Counted from the stretch's first letter, positions 33,587 to 41,449 are shown. The stretch: DNA of 64,000 nucleotides from JAKFYM01 sp964416595 (GCA_964416595.1 CAYQES010000006.1:1-64000); one strand, 5' to 3'. Notes: a model not told the origin generated them from the sequence alone. Translations and numbers: made by a program.

Positions 33587-34583
33587 TGCTCTTAATTTTA
33601 GCGCCTTTTGCCGCGATTCCAAACTCCCTATTTCCTTTTCCCCAATAGCCGCGGCCTCGCAAAAAGGCGTGTAAACAGTGGGCGGCCAAGGTTGCCGTGC
33701 GACCGTCGGTGTCCAGGGCGGGACTTAGTTCAAAAAGGCCAAAACTTTCCACTTTCTGTTCGGTTCCTGCCAGGTAAGACATTTCAATCGCTTCCGCTGC
33801 CGTGAATCCTAGGGTTTGGGGGGCGCTACAACCCGGAGCGTCGGACCATTGCACGCTATCGATATCGAAAGAAACGAGGATGCTGGACGAAGAATTTTTT
33901 TTGAGCAACTTTTGGAAGCTGGTTTGCACGCCTTGTTTTTGTAAATCCTCTAGCCAATGGAGGCCAAACCGGTGGCGCTTGGCGTATTCCACCAAAACGG
34001 CGGCATTGCAGTGGGGTTGGATGCCAAATTCTTCTAGGCGGCTTTGGCTCTTGGAAAAGAGTGGGTGTTCTCGCAATAAAAACCAGGGAGAACCGCTAGT
34101 GATGCCCTGGGTAGTGGGGCGAACGTCCAAATGGGCGTCGATATTAAAAACCGTTACCCGGTTTCCGTTACGGGCGTGGAGTAGACCAAGGGCCGGAGGA
34201 AAACCCAGGTCGTGGCCACCACCGATCACGAGCGGGGTGTGACCCGTTTCGTGGATGCGTTTACAGAGGAGGGCTGCGCTTTGGAGAGTTTCTTCCAGTG
34301 GGCCAACGGGTAGAAAATCTCCCATGTCATAGATAGGCAGGAGCGGTTTCCCAGTGGTGAACTTATACAATTTTTGCCGAAGGGCCGTGGGGCCTTCGGC
34401 AGCTCCAGGCCTGCCACCCACATTGCGAATGCCGCGATCATCGGCCAATCCTAGGATCACAATACCGTGTTCCAGGTGAGCGAGGTTGTTGGGATCGACG
34501 GTTTTCACGTATTCCCCCAGGCGGGAGTTATCAGGGAAGTTTTTTGTTAAACTGCTTTTGGGATCGTAGGGCAAGATTTTCAT
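33546..34583 (-). CDS. Ureohydrolase family protein (arginase/agmatinase/formimidoylglutamase)
   Basis: This manganese-dependent family hydrolyses guanidino or formimino groups. The metal-binding motifs are in order: GGGHDLGFP (~118), NIDAHLDVRP (~146) and SFDIDSVQWSDAPG (~240). The GSPW loop and the overall layout favour formimidoylglutamase or a related enzyme over classical arginase, but no histidine-utilisation genes are nearby. The 345-aa length includes a Lys/Arg-rich C-terminal tail (KSNAKRKKATEVRRR) that overlaps the start of the FHA-GGDEF gene. AAAGGATG lies upstream of the ATG, although rather far. It is divergent from the GYF_2 gene. Confidence 0.85.
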   Translation of the reverse strand: MKILPYDPKSSLTKNFPDNSRLGEYVKTVDPNNLAHLEHGIVILGLADDRGIRNVGGRPGAAEGPTALRQKLYKFTTGKPLLPIYDMGDFLPVGPLEETLQSAALLCKRIHETGHTPLVIGGGHDLGFPPALGLLHARNGNRVTVFNIDAHLDVRPTTQGITSGSPWFLLREHPLFSKSQSRLEEFGIQPHCNAAVLVEYAKRHRFGLHWLEDLQKQGVQTSFQKLLKKNSSSSILVSFDIDSVQWSDAPGCSAPQTLGFTAAEAIEMSYLAGTEQKVESFGLFELSPALDTDGRTATLAAHCLHAFLRGRGYWGKGNREFGIAAKGAKIKSNAKRKKATEVRRR

Positions 34584-34654
34584 TGGCTTTTTTCTTACAT
34601 CCTTTAGCCTATTATATAAGGGCTCTCTATTTGCGAACAGAGTAATTTCACGGC

Positions 34655-36445
34655 ATGAGCGACCTACAAAAAATTTGGTTCATTTATTTAACGGACCATC
34701 ACGAAGGCCCCTTTACTCCTGCGGAAGTGGGAGTAAAAGCCAAGGAAGGCTTAGTCACGCCCCAATCCTTAGGTTGGAAAGATGGAATGGCCGAGTGGCT
34801 GCCTTTGGAGTCGATCCCTGAATTGAGTGGAGTGTTTCATTCTGCACCTTCTGCAGCTCCAGCTTTGGCTGTTGCTGATGCCGCACCCGCTGGAGGTGAA
34901 GAAAGTTTTTCGCTGGCTCAACTCCTTGCTTCGCAGCAACAAGGCTCTCCCCCTGAGGCCAGTGGTGGTGTAAACCTGAATTTTGAAACCGCTAGTCCGA
35001 GCCTTGCAGCATCTTCCGTAGCTGTTGCTGCAGAAGAAACTCCCGTTGGACCAAACGATGAAGTGTGGACCTTGAAAATAGGCACTCAAGTGAGTGGTCT
35101 ACATTCTTTACAAAGATTAAAAACCTTAGCTGCTGAAGGCGAAGTGCCCGCAGATGCCATGCTCTGGCGTGGAGGATGGTCCGATTTCCGCCCGGTTTCG
35201 GCTGTGCCTGAGGTTGCTTCCGCTCGCAAGGCTCGTAAAAGTGGAACCTCTCCTGGCTTTACGGCGCCGGCCAAGAACAAACGCCCCGGTGGGATCGCGC
35301 CGTTAACCGCAGCAGCCAATATTGGAAACGACGAAGCCACGGATCCAGGCCTCATCCGGCCGGCCAAAACCGGTTTCATACAGAAAATTTCTAAATTTTT
35401 TGCGAAAAAGAAAGCCCCGATAGCAGCTGCGGCTCTTCAGGCCCGTAAACCAATCTATGCCGCCAAAAAAAGTGGAGGCTTCCAGCGAGTATTGATGCTG
35501 GTACTAGGCATTGCTCTCGTGGGTGGCGCAGGTGCTGCCTACTTTCTCCTGTTTTCTTCTCCTATCCCTTCCGATCTTGATGTGATTGCGGATGATTTAG
35601 AGGCGATGCAGGAAGTAGTAAAGGCACCAGCTTCAGACAAAAAACTCCACTTAGCCCTGGCTCGAGGCACTGACGAAAACCCTGCGGATGATACAGCGCC
35701 AAAATTTTATGTGGCCACAAACTTGCCCGAGGGCACCGTGCTTACCCTTACGGTAACTGGCCAGCCTGGAACGTTGGTAAATAGAATTAATTTTCAAAAA
35801 AGTTATGTGGCTAATGTGAATAAGCAAAAATTAGCTGTATTTGAACGCGTGGACGACGACAGCAAACCCTTGCCTATGGGCGAGTACGATTTAAAAGTAA
35901 CGGGCGAAGGGGTTGAGCCATTTCTTCTTAGTCGGTTTTTAGGTGGCAAAAAAGGCGGCCCTTATGTGGATCGCTTAAAGCGTTACAAAGAAAAACTCCA
36001 GGGCGAATACGACAAAGAAATGCAAGAGTTAAGAGAGTACATCGACACGTTAAAAAGCATGCAGGCAGATATGGCGAAACGTAACGGTGAATTTAAAGCC
36101 GCCACTGTGCCCACCACAAAAGCAAAAATCGTGAGCGACTGGAAAACCTACGTAGCTAACGCCAATAATTTGGTGGCACAGCTCGAGCAAAAACTAAAAG
36201 CTCGCTCTGCAAATGCTGCTCAAGGCTTTCATCCTAAAGCCTTTCAAGATTCTGCGCATGCCGTGGATCAAGTAAAACAGCTACTGGTTTTACAAAGCCA
36301 ACGCTTTGATGGCGCCACTGTGAATGTGGAAGATCTGGAAGCCCAAGTGCTAATGTCCGTGGCTGCCTTAGACCAATGGTTGGCGCAGGCTTTGGTAAAA
36401 AGCCCTTTTGAAGTGTTGCAACCTAGTGCTACCCCAGCGAAGTAA
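34655..36445 (+). CDS. Membrane protein with two GYF_2 modules and a C-terminal coiled coil
   Basis: Two GYF_2 (DUF4339-like) modules lie in the N-terminal cytoplasmic half: ~8-58 (WFIYLTDHHEGPFTPAEV...LGWKDGMAEWLPL) and ~130-185 (EVWTLKIGTQVSGLHSL...LWRGGWSDFRPV). Each has the typical G-P-(x)-(A/S)-L and W-x-x-G-x-x-x-W pattern. A Lys/Arg-rich linker leads to one transmembrane helix at ~277-300 (LMLVLGIALVGGAGAAYFLL). The remaining ~300 residues, presumably periplasmic, hold a beta domain and a long coiled coil (~445-520). The 596-aa product may link a cytoplasmic peptide-binding module to the periplasm. The PilZ gene follows ten bases after its stop, suggesting a signalling pair. Confidence 0.8.
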   Translation: MSDLQKIWFIYLTDHHEGPFTPAEVGVKAKEGLVTPQSLGWKDGMAEWLPLESIPELSGVFHSAPSAAPALAVADAAPAGGEESFSLAQLLASQQQGSPPEASGGVNLNFETASPSLAASSVAVAAEETPVGPNDEVWTLKIGTQVSGLHSLQRLKTLAAEGEVPADAMLWRGGWSDFRPVSAVPEVASARKARKSGTSPGFTAPAKNKRPGGIAPLTAAANIGNDEATDPGLIRPAKTGFIQKISKFFAKKKAPIAAAALQARKPIYAAKKSGGFQRVLMLVLGIALVGGAGAAYFLLFSSPIPSDLDVIADDLEAMQEVVKAPASDKKLHLALARGTDENPADDTAPKFYVATNLPEGTVLTLTVTGQPGTLVNRINFQKSYVANVNKQKLAVFERVDDDSKPLPMGEYDLKVTGEGVEPFLLSRFLGGKKGGPYVDRLKRYKEKLQGEYDKEMQELREYIDTLKSMQADMAKRNGEFKAATVPTTKAKIVSDWKTYVANANNLVAQLEQKLKARSANAAQGFHPKAFQDSAHAVDQVKQLLVLQSQRFDGATVNVEDLEAQVLMSVAALDQWLAQALVKSPFEVLQPSATPAK

Positions 36446-36455
36446 GGAATTCGTT

Positions 36456-36815
36456 TTGAAAAAGAAAACAGGCGAAGAACGACGTAGATCCAAACGCACC
36501 GTGGTGCAGGAAAGTTTTAATCTTTTTTTGGTTGTGCCCGAGCTCCACGGCATGAGCCGCATTTACATTCGGGATATCTCGAGCTGCGGGCTTTGTTTTC
36601 ATACGGAATTAAAACACGGCTTGAAAGAGGGCCAGGAAGTTGAAGCCCGCTGTTATTTAAATCCCGGCTTCTATTTGCCTCTAGATTGCAAAGTGGTGCG
36701 GGTGCAGGGTGATGAGATTGCGCTCGAGTTTGCCGAAGCGGGCGCGGGCCTTGCGATCGGGAAGCTGCAGGAGTTTTTTGAGTCGGCTGAGAAATACGGC
36801 GTGATGGTGGAGTAG
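36456..36815 (+). CDS. PilZ-domain protein (c-di-GMP receptor)
   Basis: The short 119-aa product has an N-terminal RxxxR-type motif (EERRRSKR) and the (D/N)xSxxG motif (IRDISSCGLCF), the two parts of a PilZ c-di-GMP site, followed by a beta-barrel ending in EIALEFAEAG. I start at TTG 36456 because AAGGA lies seven bases upstream in the gap after the GYF_2 gene; an ATG at 36408 lies inside that gene with no ribosome binding site. It probably responds to c-di-GMP made by enzymes such as the FHA-GGDEF protein and acts with the GYF_2 membrane protein. Confidence 0.8.
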   Translation: MKKKTGEERRRSKRTVVQESFNLFLVVPELHGMSRIYIRDISSCGLCFHTELKHGLKEGQEVEARCYLNPGFYLPLDCKVVRVQGDEIALEFAEAGAGLAIGKLQEFFESAEKYGVMVE

Positions 36816-36831
36816 TGTCCGGCTACTTTTT
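36811..36831 (+). terminator. Terminator overlapping the PilZ stop codon
   Basis: AGTAG (36811-36815) and CTACT (36823-36827) form a short stem with a 7-base loop, followed by TTTT. Five pairs only, so moderately strong at best. Confidence 0.5.
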
Positions 36832-37010
36832 GTGTCGCAGCTGCGTTAAATCGTTTTTCTTTCGTTGTAAAACGAGGCGCAGAGCCCAAAGCCTATTTCC
36901 TAAATTCGAAGAGCTCTCTCGTTTTTATAATGCAATCAGCCGTGCAGTCGTGAAAAAGTCCGGCGCCGGACAAGCGGTGCGTTATTCGCCAGTGCCAGGG
37001 AGTCTAAGGC
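36816..37010. other. Noncoding stretch with a possible HNH-gene remnant
   Basis: No credible gene starts here. The segment 36952-36981 matches 26 of 30 bases with the HNH gene at ~21964-21993 and encodes VKKSGAGQAVR versus LKKSGTGQARR. It contains the perfect palindrome GTCCGGCGCCGGAC (36956-36969). It is either a decayed fragment of a related HNH gene or a shared palindromic repeat. The 80-aa open frame over it has no ribosome binding site or domain. Confidence 0.4.
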
Positions 37011-37163
37011 CTAAAACACCGTATACACAAAAGGCGCCACCGCCGTGCCGTGCGTAAGTACAATCAAAGCCCCCAGAGCCAACATCACTAAAAAAACTGG
37101 AATCAAAATAAATTTTTTCTTCGTCAGCACGAAACGAAAGAGATCTTTAACTACTTCCCACAT
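37011..37163 (-). CDS. DUF5989-family small membrane protein
   Basis: A 50-aa open frame on the minus strand starts MWEVVKDLFRFVLTKKK and has a hydrophobic helix (FILIPVFLVMLALGALIVL). It ends in the conserved HGTAVAPFVYTVF. This matches the small DUF5989 proteins that commonly accompany carbamoyltransferase and SxtJ genes. Its ATG overlaps the SxtJ stop (TAATG sharing base 37163), and AAGGAG lies nine bases upstream inside sxtJ, so the genes are translationally coupled. It is too short for most gene callers and easily missed. The role is unknown; it is probably a membrane partner of SxtJ. Confidence 0.88.
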   Translation of the reverse strand: MWEVVKDLFRFVLTKKKFILIPVFLVMLALGALIVLTHGTAVAPFVYTVF

Positions 37164-37549
37164 TAGAATGTCTCCTTGAAATTTATTTTATCCGCGCTCT
37201 TTTTCCGATAGCTAGTAAGATTCTTATCCCACCCCAATTCCAAGGGAGAGCGGCGGCCACAGAGCTTTAACAGCAAAGCCATGGGCGTGAACATCGCAAA
37301 AAAGAATAAATGCAGGATGATGAAATTATTTATCGTGCCGAGAATGTGCCCGATCTTCATCCATGCAAGGTAAGGGTATTTTAGCGTGCGGGGAAAGAAG
37401 GATCCGAGCGCAATTAGCACTAAGCCAAAAATCACTAGCTGCCAGCGGGGATTGGTTCCTCTTATCCAAGGAAATAAGATACCGAATCCAAGGGCCGTAA
37501 CGCTACCTACGATGAGAGAAAAACTGCGGTATTGTTTTACTTCAGTCAA
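37163..37549 (-). CDS. SxtJ-family membrane protein
   Basis: The 128-aa product has four hydrophobic segments (SLIVGSVTALGFGILFPW; LVIFGLVLIALGSFF; LGTINNFIILHLFFFAMF; MALLLKLCG). It matches the SxtJ family found next to carbamoyltransferases in natural-product and surface-polysaccharide loci. The start is TTG at 37549, overlapping the end of the carbamoyltransferase gene by eight bases, with GGGAG upstream. It sits between the carbamoyltransferase and the DUF5989 gene. The three overlapping genes form one translational unit. Biochemical function is not established. Confidence 0.82.
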   Translation of the reverse strand: MTEVKQYRSFSLIVGSVTALGFGILFPWIRGTNPRWQLVIFGLVLIALGSFFPRTLKYPYLAWMKIGHILGTINNFIILHLFFFAMFTPMALLLKLCGRRSPLELGWDKNLTSYRKKSADKINFKETF

Positions 37550-39353
37550 GGGGCATCTCCCAGCGTTCCGTGGGTTGCGGCTGGTCTTCGCGCTTGAGTA
37601 AAAGATTTTCGATCACGAGGTAATCGATTTCTGTGCGTAAAAAACAGCGGTACGCATCTTCCGGACTGCACACAATGGGTTCGCCTCGTACATTAAAGCT
37701 TGTGTTCACAAGTAGCGGGCAACTCGTAATTTTTTCGAAGGCCGAAAGCAATTTATAATAGCGGGGATTGCTTTCTTCCGTGACAGTATGCAAACGGGCA
37801 GAATAATCCACATGAGTGATTGCAGGCACAGTGGAGCGTTTTTGCTGGAGGGCCTGGAAACCCGTAAGATTTTCCACCGGTAAACGATGCTTTTCCTTCA
37901 CGGGGGCTACCATCAGCATATAGGGGCTATCTTCCGCAAAATCAAAATATTGGTGTACGTTTTCTTTTTTGATCGAAGGCGCAAAAGGCCGGAAGGATTC
38001 CCGGAATTTGATTTTCAAATTCATGCGGCTTTGCATGGTTGGATCCCGGGGATCGCCGAGGATGCTGCGGGCGCCGAGGGCGCGAGGGCCAAACTCCATG
38101 GGGCCCTGGAACCAGGCTACGATTTTTCCTGCGGCTAAGAGTTCGGCAACTTTCTGGAAGAGGTCGTTATCGTTTAAGCGTTGGTAGACGGACTTTTTTT
38201 CTTGCAAGAATTTTTCTGCTGTTTGTGTGTTGAACGTGGGACCCAGGTAGCCGCCCTTCATGGAATCTGTGGCTTTAGGTTTTCGCTCTTTACCAAAATG
38301 TTCGTGCCAGGCACTGAACGCGGCTCCCACGGCACCACCGGAATCTCCGGCGGCGGGCTGCACCCAAATATTTTCAAAAATTTTCTCTCGGGAAAGCTTG
38401 CCGTTGGCCACACAGTTCAAGGCCACGCCACCGGCCAGGCAAAGATTTTCCACGCCTAATTCTTGGCGGATGGTGCGCCCGAGTTTCAGCACGATCTCCT
38501 CCGTAACCACCTGCACGGAAGCCGCAAGATCCATTTCCCGTTGAGTTAGCGGGCTCTCAGGGCTCCGGGCCGGGCCACCAAAAAGGGTGGCGAATTTTTT
38601 ATTGGTCATCGTGAGACCTGTGGCAAAATTAAAATAGTTTAGGTTAAGGCGAAACGTGCCGTCAGTCTTAATATCAATCAATTCCCGGCGGATGAGATCT
38701 TGGTAGATTGGCTGGCCATAGGGCGCAAGCCCCATGAGTTTATATTCCCCAGAGTTCACCTTAAAGCCCGTGAAGTAAGTGAACGCGGAATAGAGGAGAC
38801 CTAACGAGTGAGGGAAATCCATTTGCCACTGGGGGATAAGTCTATTTTTTTCCCCGAGCCACACCGAGCTTGTGGCCCATTCGCCTACTCCATCTAAACA
38901 GAGCACGGCGGCCCGCTCGAAAGGGCTCGGGAAAAAAGCGCTGGCCGCGTGGCTCCGGTGGTGTTCACAAAATAAAAGTTCGGGCACTTTTCCAGAACCC
39001 AATTTCGCTAAGTTTTCCCGTAAGAGCCTTTTCAAAAAAAGTTTCTCTTTTAGCCATACCGGCACGGCCTTGATGAAAGATGAGCAGCCTTCCGGCGCGA
39101 ATTGGAGGTAGGTTTCCAAGAGTCGTTCAAATTTCAGGAGTGGTTTATCGTAAAAAACCACATGGTCGATTTGGTCTAAACGTAAACCTGCGGCTTCCAG
39201 GCAGTATTGGCTAGCCTGCAGAGGAAAGGCAGAATCGTGCTTTTTGCGGGTGAAGCGTTCTTCCTGGGCGGCTGCCAGGAGCTCGCCATTGCTGAGTAAG
39301 CAGGCGGCGCTATCGTGGTAAAAGGCTGAGATTCCAAGGATAAACTGCCCCAT
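37542..39353 (-). CDS. Carbamoyltransferase (NodU/TobZ/CmcH family)
   Basis: This ATP-dependent O-carbamoyltransferase uses carbamoyl phosphate. The N-terminal Kae1/HypF-like domain has GISAFYHDSAACL, EERFTRKKHD and the metal-binding HHRSHAASAFF. Further on are CLDGVGEW, LAGGVALNC and GDSGGAVGAAF. The C-terminal YrdC-like domain has GPMEFGPRALGARSIL, FRESFRPFAPS and a late NVRGEPIV segment. The length of 603 aa is typical. The acceptor is unknown; TobZ and NodU modify sugars. It leads the SxtJ-DUF5989 unit. There is no ribosome binding site in front of the ATG; the start codon instead lies inside one arm of a 21-base inverted repeat (39345-39365/39470-39490), which suggests translational control. 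Confidence 0.93.
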   Translation of the reverse strand: MGQFILGISAFYHDSAACLLSNGELLAAAQEERFTRKKHDSAFPLQASQYCLEAAGLRLDQIDHVVFYDKPLLKFERLLETYLQFAPEGCSSFIKAVPVWLKEKLFLKRLLRENLAKLGSGKVPELLFCEHHRSHAASAFFPSPFERAAVLCLDGVGEWATSSVWLGEKNRLIPQWQMDFPHSLGLLYSAFTYFTGFKVNSGEYKLMGLAPYGQPIYQDLIRRELIDIKTDGTFRLNLNYFNFATGLTMTNKKFATLFGGPARSPESPLTQREMDLAASVQVVTEEIVLKLGRTIRQELGVENLCLAGGVALNCVANGKLSREKIFENIWVQPAAGDSGGAVGAAFSAWHEHFGKERKPKATDSMKGGYLGPTFNTQTAEKFLQEKKSVYQRLNDNDLFQKVAELLAAGKIVAWFQGPMEFGPRALGARSILGDPRDPTMQSRMNLKIKFRESFRPFAPSIKKENVHQYFDFAEDSPYMLMVAPVKEKHRLPVENLTGFQALQQKRSTVPAITHVDYSARLHTVTEESNPRYYKLLSAFEKITSCPLLVNTSFNVRGEPIVCSPEDAYRCFLRTEIDYLVIENLLLKREDQPQPTERWEMPLD

Positions 39354-39490
39354 TTAATTGTTGATATTACGAGATAAGGAGCTGAAAGAATTAAGAATTT
39401 TATGCTTGTATGAACTTTTCCTTATCTTTGTTCAGGATTCCAAGCGTTATCAAGCTGATAAAGCTCTTCATCAACAATTAAAGGGGGCAG
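39345..39490 (-). promoter_or_regulatory. Structured 5' leader that sequesters the carbamoyltransferase start codon
   Basis: The arms 39345-39365 and 39470-39490 are inverted repeats matching at 20 of 21 positions; the only mismatch is the T of the ATG. In the minus-strand mRNA this forms a long closing stem around the start codon. Two further helices lie inside: TTATCA/TGATAA with a 3-base loop (39447-39452 with 39456-39461), and AGATAAGGA/TCCTTATCT, 9 pairs (39372-39380 with 39419-39427). Together they resemble a three-way junction. No known riboswitch signature was recognised. The 21-base repeats could alternatively be the ends of an invertible DNA segment. Confidence 0.6.
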
Positions 39491-39663
39491 CTTGCTAAGT
39501 GAGGGAGCGGGGATATTTTTTTGGTCAAAATTCCCTAAGAATATCAATAAATTGATTAAAACTGTCAACAATAAATGCGCCAGCTTTTCTGGGAGGAGTA
39601 TAAAGGCCCTTGTCCCTTCTGGGAGAACTAAACCGCTCCCACCAGGGTTTTATGGAGGTTCTT
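39491..39663. promoter_or_regulatory. Divergent regulatory region with a structured leader for the transglycosylase gene
   Basis: No coding sequence. It contains the minus-strand promoter described separately and, toward the right, two copies of TTCTGGGAG (39587-39595 and 39618-39626) and TGGGAG/CTCCCA complements (near 39621-39642). There are also AGAAC and GTTCT arms (39627 and 39658 areas) flanking the GGAGG of the transglycosylase gene. TATAAA at ~39599 may be its -10. Confidence 0.4.
39540..39568 (-). promoter_or_regulatory. Promoter for the carbamoyltransferase operon
   Basis: On the minus strand: TTGACA (39568-39563, perfect -35), a 17-base spacer, and GATATT (39545-39540, 4/6 of the -10). 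Transcription would start near 39533 and give a ~180-base leader containing both arms of the inverted repeat. Confidence 0.6.
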
Positions 39664-40584
39664 ATGAACGCCTGGAAACCCCTCTTGTTTGTGTTGGCTT
39701 TGATGGCCGCACTACCCCTCACCAGTGAAGGTAAATCCTCTACCTGCAATCATGCAGTGAAAGGAACATGGAGCTTCGGGCAGGCCCCGAAGGGCTGTGA
39801 ACTGAACTATACGGCAGCAGAACAAACAACTCTTTATGAGGGTTTGATCTTTGTGGCCGATCAAGATGGCGAGCAAGAACGTTATATGGAATTGATGTAT
39901 GCGTTTTTGCGAGATGCTTCTGATTATTATTTAGACCAAAGAAAAAATGCGACGGCCGAGGAAAAAGAATACTGGCGCCGCTCGATTTTTGCCCTGGCCC
40001 ACCAGGAAAGTTATTGGTCTCACTTTCGTTTAGCGATTGGGAAGGGCCAGGAAGTGGCTTCCGTAAAATTCATGCGCGGCGACCGGGGCTATGGCCACGG
40101 TATTTTGCAAATTGATGAGCGTTGGCACCCCAATATAAGTTTGAGCGAAAAAGGCGAAGACTTAGTGGGTAACCTTATGTATGGCCTTGATGTGTTCTAC
40201 CAAGCTTGGGAAAGAGCCGAAGGCGCTAAATGTGTGAAAGAGGGCAACCTCGAGCAAAGAGCCCGTAGTGCCTATTCTATCTATAATGGTGGACCCGACG
40301 AAAAATGCCGTTGGACGGATCCCGCCGACGAATGGGCCCGAAACGACAAAGGCTATTACAAAAAACTTAAAAACCAAGAGTGGTTGCAATTCGTGGCAGA
40401 CACGGAAAAAGAATCACCCGTGGATGTGGCCTGTGTTGTAGAGGGAGGCGAGGATTGTGGTGCAGGCGTGGCTACGGCTCCTTTCTTCATGCCACATGAC
40501 TCGATTTTTGGCGTTGTCCAAGAGAGTGCTCCCGCAGCGTTGGCCGTTTTACGCCTTAGCCGCACTAGGAATTCATTTGTTTAA
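39664..40584 (+). CDS. Exported lytic transglycosylase-like protein
   Basis: A signal peptide (NAWKPLLFVLALMAALPLTSEG) exports the protein. The ~150-residue core resembles the SLT/GH23 lysozyme-like fold. The catalytic Glu is in ALAHQESYWSHF (~118), followed by GYGHGILQID (the GxxQ strand) and ARSAYSIYNGGPDEK, the family's YNxG motif. It should cleave peptidoglycan glycan strands. The C-terminal ~70 residues after CVVEGGEDCGAG are unrelated. I choose the ATG at 39664 (GGAGG six bases upstream) over the ATG/alternative start at 39610, which gives no signal peptide. The next gene starts 15 bases downstream and is probably co-transcribed. Confidence 0.82.
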   Translation: MNAWKPLLFVLALMAALPLTSEGKSSTCNHAVKGTWSFGQAPKGCELNYTAAEQTTLYEGLIFVADQDGEQERYMELMYAFLRDASDYYLDQRKNATAEEKEYWRRSIFALAHQESYWSHFRLAIGKGQEVASVKFMRGDRGYGHGILQIDERWHPNISLSEKGEDLVGNLMYGLDVFYQAWERAEGAKCVKEGNLEQRARSAYSIYNGGPDEKCRWTDPADEWARNDKGYYKKLKNQEWLQFVADTEKESPVDVACVVEGGEDCGAGVATAPFFMPHDSIFGVVQESAPAALAVLRLSRTRNSFV

Positions 40585-40599
40585 ATAGGAGGTTTAAGT

Positions 40600-41346
40600 A
40601 TGAAGAAGTTATCTCTGCTTTTGTTTTTGGTAGTAGCGCTCGTGGCTGCGGATTTTCTCGAGCAAAAGGAAAGTATTTCTTTTGTTAGAAAAACATCTCC
40701 TGCCACCATCCAAAAAGCTTCTTACTTAGTGGTGCCCCAAGAAAAACTGCAACTGCCCACTATGGATCCCAAAGAAGCTGAATTGCGTTGGCAACGTTTG
40801 CAGGGCTGGCTCAACTGCCCCGAAACGGATTGTTTATTACCCAACTCAGATCCGAGAGAAAAACAGTTTGTGCTCCGGAAAAAAATCTTGGAAGAGAGCC
40901 AATGGTTTTTAGAGCATGGTGCCGCGCCTGAGCAAGAAAAGATGGCTTACCGGGCCGCCACCACATTGCTCGCTTATCCAGAAGAACAGGTGCAGATCCA
41001 GGGCTTACAATGGCTGCAACAATTGCCGGTGAAACCAGAAACTTTAGAGCGCTTACAAGATTTAAAAAACGTGGTGGATCCCAAGCTCGCACAACTCATG
41101 ATTGTGGAAATGCAACGGCATATGCAAACCGAGGAAGAATCTAAGGCTTTAGATTTAGTGGAAGAAATCCTTTTCCGGGGCAGCGTGTATGCTTCCCGGG
41201 AAGTGGCCAGATCCGCCGGCTTTCTCCTCTATGATGGCAACCGCCATCGCTTAGAGGGTTGGGCGAGAGAATTACCTTCTACCAGCGCCAAAAGCCGACT
41301 GTTAGAGGAGAGTTTAAGGTCTTATAGAGAGCAAAAAGGGATTTAA
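40600..41346 (+). CDS. Exported helical protein of unknown function
   Basis: The N-terminus (MKKLSLLLFLVVALVAADFL) is a signal peptide or membrane anchor. The remaining ~225 residues are strongly helical and charged, with HEAT/TPR-like repeating helices (EQEKMAYRAATTLLAYPEEQ; LARSAGFLLYD). One close Cys pair (CPETDC) is present. AGGAGG lies seven bases before the ATG. It follows the transglycosylase gene in the same operon and may be its periplasmic partner, but no family is recognised. Confidence 0.75.
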   Translation: MKKLSLLLFLVVALVAADFLEQKESISFVRKTSPATIQKASYLVVPQEKLQLPTMDPKEAELRWQRLQGWLNCPETDCLLPNSDPREKQFVLRKKILEESQWFLEHGAAPEQEKMAYRAATTLLAYPEEQVQIQGLQWLQQLPVKPETLERLQDLKNVVDPKLAQLMIVEMQRHMQTEEESKALDLVEEILFRGSVYASREVARSAGFLLYDGNRHRLEGWARELPSTSAKSRLLEESLRSYREQKGI

Positions 41347-41392
41347 TTGGGATAGAAATGGTAGGGTTTTGTAAAAAACTTATACACTCGTT

Positions 41393-41419
41393 TTAAGTTT
41401 TTGCTCCAAGTGCCGATGA
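41393..41419 (+). promoter_or_regulatory. Sigma-28 (FliA) type promoter of the PilZ gene
   Basis: TTAAGTTT (41393-41400), an 11-base spacer and GCCGATGA (41412-41419). The flagellar sigma-28 consensus is TAAAGTTT-N11-GCCGATAA, so both halves match 7 of 8 and the spacing is exact. The start of the PilZ gene is 30 bases downstream. Confidence 0.75.
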
Positions 41420-41449
41420 GTTTCTATCAGGAACAAAGGGGCACTTACC

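Noticed and set aside
36815..37057. 80-aa open frame between the PilZ and DUF5989 genes
   Set aside because: It starts at the PilZ stop, has no ribosome binding site or domain, and overlaps the better-supported minus-strand DUF5989 gene.
39491..39663. Transposon or MITE with terminal inverted repeats around the carbamoyltransferase start
   Set aside because: No target-site duplication flanks the arms, one arm lies in coding sequence, and no other copy is in the window.
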